From: Opisthocomus hoazin
Taxonomy: Eukaryota; Chordata; Aves; Opisthocomiformes; Opisthocomidae
Direction of reading: 5' to 3'
Assembly (NCBI RefSeq): GCF_030867145.1
Contig: NC_134433.1
Coordinates: 13,405,216-13,469,215 of the forward strand
DNA length: 64,000 bases
Below the pieces are notes generated by a model. That model was not told the origin of the DNA. It ran no database searches and saw only the letters and a program-made list of their open reading frames with translations. Below are positions 22,666 to 31,417 of this stretch, one piece after another. A program made the position numbers and the translations under genes. Numbering within the stretch: position 1 is the first letter of the stretch; each line of letters starts with the position of its first letter.

Positions 22666-24825
22666 TTAGCCCACGCCAGGGAACGTCTGCCTTTCGTCTT
22701 CCTTCTCGTGCCTCCTCCGCAGCAACTGTCTCTTCCCCTCAAAGAGCACAATGCCAGCGGCGATAGCGGAGTTCAAGCTGTCCACGCCTGGCACCACGGG
22801 AATGACCAGTCTCTTCCCCCCGGTGCTGGCCGCGAGGTGGAGCGCGTCTGGGCTCAGACCGTGGGTCTCTCCGCCGATCACCACTGCCACTGGGGTCCGT
22901 GTCCAGTTCTCGTAGTAATACTGTGCGGGCAGCTCTGGGATGCAGACGCCTGCTGCTCCCTCATCATCCTCTCGCTCAGGAGCGGCCTTGGGTTTAGATT
23001 TCGCAGGAGCTTTCGGGTCGCCAGGAGCAGAGCCAGCCCTGCCCCCTCCCCTCGGCACGGACGCGGTCTCAGCCCGAGCGCCTGGGTCCTTGTTGTCGGC
23101 CACGCAGACCTGGACGCCGGCAGGAAGGTTGCTGGGAACAGATTCCCAGTCCAGGCTGGCGACGACGGGCAGACGGAAGTGAGCGCCCATGCCTGCGCGG
23201 AGCACCTTTGGCTCCCACGGATCCACGCAGCCTGAGACGGGTGGGAGGAAAACAGCGACACTGCAGCGGCTGCGAGAAGGACGGGTTCAGTAGCTGCTGC
23301 CCACAGCAAATCATGCCTGTGCCAGGCACTGCTCACAAACTCGGCAGCAACACCTTCAAGCACCTCTTACTCCCTGCCTTACCCCCAAATTACTTAAACT
23401 ACGCTTCTTTTTCCCCAGGGAAAGGCGCTTACCTTTGGTGAGCAGCACTTTCTCACAGCCTGCTCCTGCTGCAGATCTCAGAATCGTCCCCAGGTTTCCC
23501 GGATCTCGGATGTTGTCGCAGATGAGGAGCAGCGGCAAGGAGCTGGTGAGCTGAGCAGCAGGGTACGACATCTTGGCAGGGTTGGGCTTGGCAAAGATCC
23601 CTGAGGAGACAAAGTGCTGAGAGGCTTCTGGCTAACACACCCCAAGGAGAGGGCCCAAATTTTTCTGAAGAGGTGCTGGAGGAAGCACTGGGGAGAGCAC
23701 TGCTTAGGAGAAGTCTGAGAAGAGTTTGTCACTTGACACGGAGAACTACTTCCCAGCAGAGCTGGAGCAACATGCTATGAAAAAGGAGCATTAGAACCTT
23801 TGGGGCACTCTAGGAACCACTTCCACAGTTACCACGGCAGGGCAAAGGAAAGGGAATTCTCTCAAATTATGCCCAGCATGCCAAGGGAAAGGGAATTCTC
23901 TCAAATTATGCCCAGCAGGCCGAAGGAAAGGGAATTCTCTCAAATTATGCCACTCTTGACACACGCCAGAATGTCCAGAGCAAGGTTATGAAGAGGCTGT
24001 CATTATCTGCTTACGAAGGGCGAAAGGAGTTTCCCTTTGAGCAGCGCTGCGGCTGTTTCCAAGGCCACTTACCCACAAGACCCTGAGGAGTGATGAGGTC
24101 AGACCAGCTCTTAATGTCTTCAAACTTCACCTTCACCAGGCTGGCCCGCTTCAGCTCTGCCTCGGGCAGCTCCTTCAGGTGCCCCACGCTGCTGAAGAAG
24201 AGGGTCTGCAGCACGGCCCCTGCCTCCAGCGCGTCCCTGACCAGCCTCTGCCCCTCCAGCAGGACCTTCCCGTGCTGATCCCGAAACTTCTTCGACTTGG
24301 CGACCGTCACCGCTTTTCTGCAGAGAAAGTTACTGGGGGGGAGCGGCCGCAACGCCAACGCCGCCGCCAGCGAGGTGTCCGCCGGCCTGGCGAGGTCCCC
24401 GGTCTCCTCAGCCCGGCTGTGACCGCCATCGCGGTACAAGCCCCCCGCGCCCCGGACCCCCAGATGTCGAGAATTGCCCCGCGTTCTGCCGACGGGACCC
24501 CGCAGCTCGGGGCCCAGCTCCCCCCTCACCCCGCGGCGTGGCGATGCCCGCGGGCCGCGCCTCACCCCAGCCTCCGGTCACCGGGCGCCGCCTTCTCGTA
24601 CCACAGCCCCGGCCCGGCCGAGCTCCGCTGCACCGCTGCCGGCGGCGGCTCCGGGGGGCCCCGCTCCTCCTCGGCCGCCGCGCCCCGCTCCTTCCTCGGC
24701 GCCAGCACCCGCACGGGGCTCCGCCGCAGCGCCCGCACCCCGCGCCGCCCCGCAGCCGCCGCCCCGCCGGGCCGCGCCAGCGGAGAGCGGCCCAGCCCGG
24801 CCGCCAGCCTCCTCAGCGCCGCCAT
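22666..24825 (-). CDS. MRM3: Mitochondrial rRNA 2'-O-methyltransferase 3
   Basis: Minus-strand exons in transcript order: 24825-24566, 24317-24073, 23600-23433 and 23231-22666 (stop 22668-22666). All are GT/AG and join in frame, giving 412 residues (human about 420). The N-terminus MAALRRLAAGLGRSP is basic and arginine-rich like a mitochondrial presequence and is followed by RALRRSPVRV. The SpoU/TrmH (SPOUT) motifs are intact: DNIRDPGNLGTILRSAAGAG (motif 1), VVIGGETHGLS (motif 2) and VPGVDSLNSAIAAG (motif 3), which form the AdoMet-binding knot. The family methylates a guanosine 2'-OH in the A-loop of mitochondrial 16S rRNA during large-subunit maturation. The start codon sits in aagATGGCGGC, a good Kozak context and also a YY1-type motif. 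It is divergent from GLOD4 with 57 bp between start codons. A low-complexity acidic/basic insert before motif 2 is likewise variable in other species. Confidence 0.96.
23601..24072 (-). other. MRM3 intron 2
   Basis: A 472-bp intron splitting GTG G|GG. It contains the 39-bp minisatellite described separately and nothing else recognised. Confidence 0.8.
23842..23957. repeat. 39-bp minisatellite, about three copies
   Basis: EcoRI-like gaattc sites recur at 23854, 23893 and 23932, exactly 39 bases apart, within near-identical units (aaagggaattctctcaaatt core). The period is a multiple of three, so the plus strand stays open across it and reads a 13-residue repeat (EREFSQIMP core). It lies within MRM3 intron 2, antisense to the gene. 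Confidence 0.9.
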
Positions 24826-24882
24826 CTTCCTTCCGTCACCGCCGCGCGACGCGACGCGCGGTGACGTCACGGCCGCGCCGCC
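24826..24882. promoter_or_regulatory. MRM3/GLOD4 bidirectional core promoter with CRE
   Basis: Only 57 bp separate the two start codons. They contain a full palindromic cAMP-response element TGACGTCA at 24862-24869, an ETS-like CGGAAG on the minus strand next to the MRM3 start, and several CpGs. No TATA box is seen. With so little room, the two 5' leaders probably overlap or start inside each other's first exon; that is inference. Confidence 0.8.
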
Positions 24883-27800
24883 ATGGGGGCTCGCCGCGCG
24901 CTCCACTTCGTCTTCAAAGTCGGGGACCGCGGGCGGAGCGCGCGCTTCTACCGCGAGCTGCTGGGCATGAGCGTGAGCGCGAGGGGGGCGCGGGCGGGGC
25001 GGGGCGGGGCGCGGCGCGGCGGCTCCGGGGCTCCCCCGGCCCGGCGCTGTGCGGGGACCGGCGGCTTCTCCCGGACCGGCTGCCCCCGGGGGAGCCCGTG
25101 CCCCGGGGCTGCCGCGGCGGGGGGGGGGGGGGGCAAGGGGGGGAAGGCGGCTTCTCCGGCTGAGCTTTCCGGCGCGGTTCGGCAGGTGCTGAGACACGAG
25201 GAGTTCGCGGAGGGCTGCAAGGCCAGCTGCAACGGGTGAGTGACCCAGCCGCTGCCCTGGGCAGCCTGCTCCAAGGCCTGACCGCTCCTTCGGTACAGAC
25301 GTTCTTGCTAATCTCCAATCTGAACCTCCCCTCACGCAGCTTGAGGCCGTTGCCTCTTGTCCTGTCGCTTGTCACTTGGGAGAAGAGACCACCCCCCCCT
25401 CACTACCCCCTCCTGTCAGGGAGCTGTAGAGAGCAATAGGGTACCCCCTGAGCCTCCTCTTCTCCAGCCTGGACAGCCCCAGCTCCCTCAGCCGCGCCCT
25501 GTCAGACTGTTCTCCAGCCCCCTCCCCAGCCTGGCTGCCCTTCTCTGGACACGCTCCAGCCCCTCCATGTCCTGCATGGAGTGAGGGGCCCAAAGCTGAG
25601 CACAGCACTCGAGGTGCGGCCTCACCAGCGCCGAGTACAGGGACATGATCCGTGCCCTGCTCCTGCTGGCCTCACCATTCCTGATCCAAGCCAGGATGCC
25701 GTTGGCCTTCTTGGCCACTTGGGCACACTGCTGGCTCCTGTTCAGCCAGCTTCCGACCAACACCCCTGGGTCCTTTTCCACCGGGCAGCTTTCCAGCCAC
25801 TAACACAAGTGTCGCTGTATTACACCTATAGACTGACACTGAACTTATAAAACTGTTTCTAAGCTTTCCTGGAGTTACATTTGATAACACTGAATTTTTA
25901 CAGGCATGGGGCTCTCTCTGCTCTTGAGTTAAAAATCTCTCCTGGTAGCCCTGAAGGCTTTTGTCTTCAGGGATGAAAGAAGTCTTACAATCTGATGCCT
26001 AACCGCTTACTTTTCCTACTTCGCAATAAGGAAGTGCTCGTATAATTCCAGCTGATGAGCAGTTTGTGCTCTTAGCCTGTGGGCTGTTAAGAAGGAGGTA
26101 GAATTGTTCTTTATTGCGTGGTCATGGATGACAGCCCAAGGTCAGAACTGTTGAGCAGGGGGATGCCAGTCTGCTGCGTGCCGAGCTGCAATGGGAATTC
26201 TTCACGGGTAGCAGCTCCCACTTGGTGGGAGGTTACTGGGTCACCTGTGCTGTTTGGTTACTCTAGAAAGGCAGTTCTTCTTTGAAACACTGATACTTGT
26301 AGTTCTTCAGGCTTGTTTCTGATATTGATGATAATTAAATATGGATGTTCCAGCCCTTATGACGGAAGATGGAGCAAAACGATGGTGGGCTACGGGCCGG
26401 AAGACAATCACTTTGTTGCAGAATTGACTTACAATTACGGTATCGGAGAATATCGCCTGGGCAATGACTTCCTGGTGAGTACCACACTCAGCAGCAAAAT
26501 CTTTCTTATTAAGTTTTTTTTATTATTATGATTAGGAGTCTATCTGGCATATAGGTTGTACCAGTTGCTTTTTTATGCTGTTTGGTTCCTTAAACGCTTT
26601 TTATTCTTGCTTTTGTAGTTGTCTCCAAGTTGGATGAGCAGAAACTAGAGCAGCTTTGTGCTCACGTAGGATCCAGGAAACGCTTCCTTGAGCACCTTCC
26701 CGCTCAGTTGCACTGCGTGTAGGATAGCTGATATTGGCTGTCAGATATAGCCTGGAACGATGAGCTAAGAAGGATCTTGCTAGAGGATAACACTCTTTTA
26801 TCTATTATTACTTAATTCTTTGTTATTTATTAGCTGACAGCCAATTAAGTTTTCACATTTCCTCTACGAATACGTGTAATGTGTTTGCTCGTTGTTTGCC
26901 CTGAGCTAATGTTCTCCCCCTGGTTTGTGGGGGGTCAGGGAACAGCCGCTTGCAGCCACAGATGTCTGCCTAACCTGGCAGAACACTTAGGAACTTGGTT
27001 TTCCTTTTCTGTACAACGCGTTGAATCAGAGATTTAAATTCCTTTGGCTTTTCGTTTCCCTTTGGTGTGAAAGAAGGGTAGATTAATGCGTTCCCGATAT
27101 ATGTGGGATGCGCAGTAAGACTAAGCTTATTTTATAGGAGCGAGATACCTGGTTTTCAGGAGATCATATGGTCCATGGGTTATAAAAAGTAATTTCGTTT
27201 GCCTCTGGCAGAGGCAGACCCCTGAAAGGTAGGACTTACACGCCACCCGCCCTGTGAATTTTGTGTGCGTCTGTTCTGTTCTCACTAGGGCATAACGCTT
27301 GTGTCCAGCCGGGCTGTGAGCAATGCGAAGAAGATGGGGTGGCCCCTCAAAGAAGTCACAACTGGTATTTTTGAAGCTGAAGCCCCAGGGGGGTACAAGT
27401 TCTACTTGGAAGACAAGGAACAGCTCAAGCAAGGTGCAACACACACGCTCGCTCTTGCTGGCGTTCAGGAGGGATTTACAAGTGGGAGGTTAGAACGGGC
27501 TGAGCGCTTGTCTGGATGCCATTTTATGAAACAGAGCGTGTTTTTGTTGTTTCTTTGTTACTTTCCTTCTCAAGAAGGTATAACTGTGCGTTTCAAACTA
27601 CAATATATTTGTAACTAATTTCAAATCACTGCAATTTTATAGATCCTGTGCTAAAGGTTACCTTGGGTGTCTCCGATCTGCAGAAGTCTGTTAACTACTG
27701 GTCTGACTTGCTCGGGATGAAGCTATATGAGAAGGATGAGGAAAAACAGAGGGCTTTGCTAGGCTATGCGGATAACCAGGTTAGTCCTCACAAAACTTTC

Positions 27801-29400
27801 CAGTTCCCATCTTTAAGAGTTGCATCTCCTCGTAGAAACCTCTCATTTCATGAGAATAAAATCTTAAAGGGAAAAAAAGCTCATAATTAAAGCAACTGTG
27901 CGCTTAATTTTTTGTGCCTTTAAATTAAGGATTGCATACACTTAACTGCTTTGTTTAAAAAACAGCTGTGGTTTGCTCTGGTAGTTCTGGCTTGGTGGGA
28001 GGTGTGTGTATGGGTGATCTTGAAATCGTCCACATCACTGAAAAACTGGAGCGAATGTAGCAGTGAGAGCAGCGTCCTTGCAAGTCAGGCTTTCTGTTTT
28101 GCTCTTTGAGTGTAAGTTGGAGTTGAAGACTGTTGGAGGAGCGGTGGATCACGGGACAGCGTTTGGGCGGATTGCCTTCTCCTGCGCAAAGGAAGAGGTA
28201 ACGATCGCGTTTCCCTTAGCCCTTTCGTTACCCAGAGCCGACTAGTGGGAGATTAATGTCTAGCATTAGCAAAATACCCAAGGTGTGAACAAAATAATAC
28301 TGAGCTGATACTTCATTTGTATTTCTCATGGTGGGAATGCGATGGAGTTGTGGGTAGTAGGGAAGCGGTAAATGAGAACAACCTGAATGCATCTGATCTT
28401 CATCTGGCTAGGGTTGATTTTTGTTGATTTTCTGTTTAAGTTGCCAAACATTGAAGCACTGATGAAAAAGGAGAACCAGAAAATTTTGACGCCTCTGGTT
28501 AGCTTGGACACACCTGGCAAAGCCACAGTGCAAGTGATTATTTTGGCTGATCCTGTGAGTAATATTGGAAATAGCAATTAAATTCGATTTAAATTTCTCT
28601 CTGCCATTTATCTGACTTACCTGCTCTTAAACTTGGTGTAGGATGGCCATGAAATCTGTTTTGTGGGAGACGAAGCATTCAGAGATCTGTCCAAGGTGGA
28701 TCCTAATGGTGACAAACTGTTAGACGATGTAAGTACTGCTGTCTGCACAGTGGTTTGCTTCCTGATCAGAGACACCCGTAGAATCTGATTTTCATTACAC
28801 GTGGAGTTTTCTGAGAAGCAAGCCGTACAGCCTCTGAGCTGCGGTTGTTTTCTTGCTAAGAAAACCACAGTTTTTTAGAATTCACTTAGCGTCCTGGCTG
28901 GAGTTTTCGGGCCCCGCTCTGGGGGCAGCCGGCTGGTGGAATGTCTTGCGGCACACGCCAGCAGTGCTTTGGTGTGAGTTACTACAGAAGCCGATCCGTG
29001 AGCTGCAGTGACGTCAGAGCAGCTGGACGTCCTCCCGAGGCAGAGGGGCTCTGGTGCCGAGTGTGAGCTCTCTGGGAAGGCCGTGGTTCAATAGCCTCGT
29101 TCGCTCTTGTACTACCAGATCTGCTATTTAGGTGCTGCAGCAGAGAGCACTGGTTTTCAGGGTCTGTTTTCCTTACTAGCGTGTCAAAATTAATTTATCC
29201 ATCAGAATAGCTTTCCTCCAAATTAGAAAGCTGCCCTGTGATCAGCGTGGGTTTGTGGGGTGGGCTGGCGAGCGTGAGCAGCGCCTGGCGACTCGGCTGG
29301 TGTTCTCAACGTGCCCACGCTCTTCTTCGTGCAGGCCATGGCAGCGGACAACAGCGACGGATGGTTTGCTGCGCAGAACATGAAGAAGGCGTCTGCTTAG
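24883..29400 (+). CDS. GLOD4: Glyoxalase domain-containing protein 4
   Basis: Nine exons: 24883-24972, 25186-25235, 26354-26474, 27289-27433, 27643-27779, 28111-28197, 28441-28554, 28642-28728 and 29335-29400 (TAG 29398-29400). They sum to 897 nt and 298 residues, the usual family length. The start is in a perfect Kozak context (gccgccATGG). Two VOC/glyoxalase-fold halves are visible. The N-terminal half has LHFVFKVGD (H8) and [11 protein letters not shown] (E70), placed like VOC metal ligands. The C-terminal half starts [17 protein letters not shown] and runs through [13 protein letters not shown] to [17 protein letters not shown]. The family is related to glyoxalase I, but the physiological substrate of GLOD4 is not settled, so no reaction is assigned. 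It shares a promoter with MRM3. Intron 2 begins almost directly with a CR1 insertion. Confidence 0.96.
25119..25133 (+). repeat. G15 homopolymer in GLOD4 intron 1
   Basis: Fifteen consecutive G, followed by 'caagggggggaaggcgg', which gives quadruplex potential on the plus strand. It is also a place where assembly length may be wrong. Confidence 0.85.
25248..25800 (-). mobile_element. CR1 LINE fragment, reverse orientation, in GLOD4 intron 2
   Basis: About 550 bp of CR1 in the minus direction. The minus strand encodes recognisable C-terminal CR1 ORF2 text ([47 protein letters not shown]). On the plus strand it starts at gctgccctgggcagcctgct, only about 12 bp after the exon 2 donor (25236). 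The normal CR1 3' tail, which would come first in this orientation, is missing, unlike most CR1 copies. Confidence 0.92.
25801..26353 (+). other. GLOD4 intron 2, remainder
   Basis: About 550 bp after the CR1, AT-richer, ending at the acceptor tgttccag (26353). No further feature is seen. Confidence 0.6.
26475..27288 (+). other. GLOD4 intron 3
   Basis: An 814-bp phase-0 intron after GAC TTC CTG. It is AT-rich and unique-looking, with nothing recognised. Confidence 0.6.
27780..28110 (+). other. GLOD4 intron 5
   Basis: A 331-bp phase-0 intron with nothing recognised. Confidence 0.6.
28729..29334 (+). other. GLOD4 intron 8
   Basis: A 606-bp intron before the last coding exon, with nothing recognised. 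Confidence 0.6.
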
Positions 29401-29985
29401 CTGGGGAGAAGGACGGGGCTGCTCCTTCGTGCCTCGGTTTTCATCCGAGCGAAATGCCAATCCTCTGTAACGTGTTGCATGACCTCTGCCAGTAAGAGCG
29501 GCCCGTGCTAGTCTGTTTGTTTGATTTACTCTTGTGTCTCTTACTGCTGCTCTCTCTTCTCAGGCGAATAGCGTGTTATCCTTCCAAAAAATCAGGCTGT
29601 GCAGTGGGGAGCAGGTTGAGCATGTGGCTTCAAAAACAGGTCCTCTGTTAAGAGGAAAACCTCACACTTCTGTGTTGATATTATTATCCATGAAAAAGAG
29701 ATTGCTAGATTCATTACAACATCTAATTCTCTAACTAATTGGCTTTCGCCATCCTGGATTTGCAGCGTGGAGCAGAGACTTTCAGGGAGCCGTGGCTGTG
29801 AGCATCGCAGGTACCCCGCTGGCCAGCTTCCGTGGCGATGTGTTGGGCTGAAGGGAAGGGCTGTGTGCGCAGAGCTCGAGCAGTTCAGCTGTCGTAGTCC
29901 GTGCGTCTCTGCTGGGAACAGAGAAATTATCTCGAAGCACATGAATATTCTAGTCCGGAATAAACCCTGTTTTCATCCCAAGATG
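29401..29985 (+). other. GLOD4 3' UTR
   Basis: From the stop codon to about 20 bp after the AATAAA at 29959-29964. The end is inferred. Confidence 0.7.
29959..29964 (+). terminator. GLOD4 poly(A) signal AATAAA
   Basis: A canonical hexamer in ccggaataaaccctgtttt, about 560 bp after the stop. Confidence 0.75.
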
Positions 29986-30644
29986 TTTTCCCAGCTTTCG
30001 AGGTGGTCTGTTCACTCGGGAAGCGCGTGGTGTGTTTCCTGCTGGGGTCACGTTATTGACGTGGTGGTCTCCAGCCCACACCAAGCTCCTGTGTACCTGT
30101 CTCCTGATGGCAGCGCACGCAGCCGTCCGCGTTCCGGGTGGGAGCCGGGGCCGTGCTTTGGGGTGTACGTGGCAGCGCTGTGCTGTCCGCAGAGGTGCTG
30201 CAAGGCAGCTTGAAATGAGCGTTATCATGGTTCTGCAATTAGCTTTTGATGAGAAAATTGCCTTTGGACGTAACAGTTCAGGTTTGTTCCGCTGGAATGA
30301 AGTCGCTCTGCTTTTGCTGGTGGCGTAAGGGCTGGGAACACAGGGAGTGGTTACTGGCACTGTGCGTGTCGGGCACGCGGCCTGGTTTGTCATCTTGCTT
30401 GATGAAAACCTTTAATTAAAGTTCCACGGAGAAAAGCAGGCAAAATCAGTGCTGTTAGCAGTCGCCAAGGCACGTCGGCGCTTGGACAGAGTGTTCTGAG
30501 TTTAAGCAGGAACAATTCCTCGCTCTGATTTTGCTGTTTGAGATTTTTGGTTCGAGCTCGGTGGTGATTTTCAGTCATGTACCGACCCAGACAGAACTGT
30601 CGTGCGCTAGCTGCGCCCCTGAACTGCTGCCGCTTGCCAGTTAA
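29986..30644. other. GLOD4-GEMIN4 spacer, left part
   Basis: About 660 bp with no recognised gene or repeat. No DBIL5-like (acyl-CoA-binding) frame, known from this position in mammals, is visible. Confidence 0.55.
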
Positions 30645-31176
30645 ACAGAATCCCAGCATGTTTGGGGTTGGCAGGGCCCTCTGTGGGTCACCCACCCCAA
30701 CCCCCTGCCCAAGCAGGGTCACCCAGAGCAGGCTGCACAGGACCGCATCCAGGCAGGGCTTGAATATCTCCAGAGAAGGAGACTCCACAGCCTCCCTGGG
30801 CAGCCTGTGCCAGGGCTCCGTCACCCTCAGAGTGAAGAAGTTCTTCCTCACGTTCAGATGGAACTTCCTCTGCTTCAGTTTGTGCCCGTTGCCCCTTGTC
30901 CTGTCACTGGGCACCACTGAACAGAGTCTGGCCCCATCCTCCTGACACCCCCCCCTGCAGTTATTTATAAGCGTTTATAAGGTCCCCTCTCAGCCTTCTC
31001 TTCTCCAGGCTGAACAAGCCCAGCTCCCTCAGCCTCTCCTCGTAGGAGAGATGCTCCAGTCCCCTCATCATCCTCGTAGCCCTCCGCTGGACTCCCTCCA
31101 GTAGCTCCTCGTCTACCTTGAACTGGGGAGCCCAGAACAGGACACAGCACTGCAGATGGGGCCTCACCAGGGCAGA
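30645..31176 (-). mobile_element. CR1 LINE fragment, reverse orientation, upstream of GEMIN4
   Basis: About 530 bp. The plus strand begins with the reverse CR1 3' end (cagaatcccagcatg, then tttggggttggcagggccct). The minus strand encodes CR1 ORF2 C-terminal text ([57 protein letters not shown]). It is 5'-truncated with the 3' end largely kept. It ends about 240 bp before the GEMIN4 start codon, at the edge of the CpG island. Confidence 0.93.
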
Positions 31177-31179
31177 AAC

Positions 31180-31417
31180 GAACGAAGGCGGCTGGGGAGG
31201 GCGGCGCGCGTGCCTTCCTCCCGGCTGCCCCCCGCGCTGCCCCTCCCTGTTAATTGCGCTCTCGATTTTCCCGCACGCTAATTAATCGCGGGGAGGGCTG
31301 GGTGGCCCATGGGTGGCGCCACCGCCGGGCCGCCAGGGGGCGCGGCGCGGCGGGGCGGGGCCGCGCTGCCGCCGTGACGTCAGAGCGCGCCACGCGCGGA
31401 TGGGCAGCGGTGCCGCC
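31180..31417 (+). promoter_or_regulatory. GEMIN4 promoter: GC box, CTCF-like site, CRE
   Basis: A CpG-rich, TATA-less region. It carries a strong CTCF-like core ccgccagggggcgc at 31330-31343, a GC box ggggcggggc at about 31352-31361, and a full CRE TGACGTCA at 31375-31382, 36 bp before the start codon. The same CRE is in the MRM3/GLOD4 promoter. Occupancy is not known from sequence. Confidence 0.75.

Larger units (their letters stand above)
24380..25200. promoter_or_regulatory. CpG island over the MRM3 and GLOD4 first exons
   Basis: Dense CpG and GC boxes cover MRM3 exon 1, the shared promoter, GLOD4 exon 1 and GLOD4 intron 1. It includes a G15 run at 25119-25133. Boundaries are by eye. Confidence 0.8.

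Noticed and set aside
22315-23235. A 306-codon plus-strand open frame.
   Set aside because: Antisense shadow of MRM3 exon 4 and its 3' flank.
29986-31176. A possible DBIL5-type gene between GLOD4 and GEMIN4, as in mammals.
   Set aside because: No acyl-CoA-binding-protein text is seen in any frame; the space holds unique sequence and a CR1.
31400-31402. An upstream in-frame ATG for GEMIN4.
   Set aside because: Weak context (C at -3); the ATG at 31418 has an optimal context and aligns with the human start.
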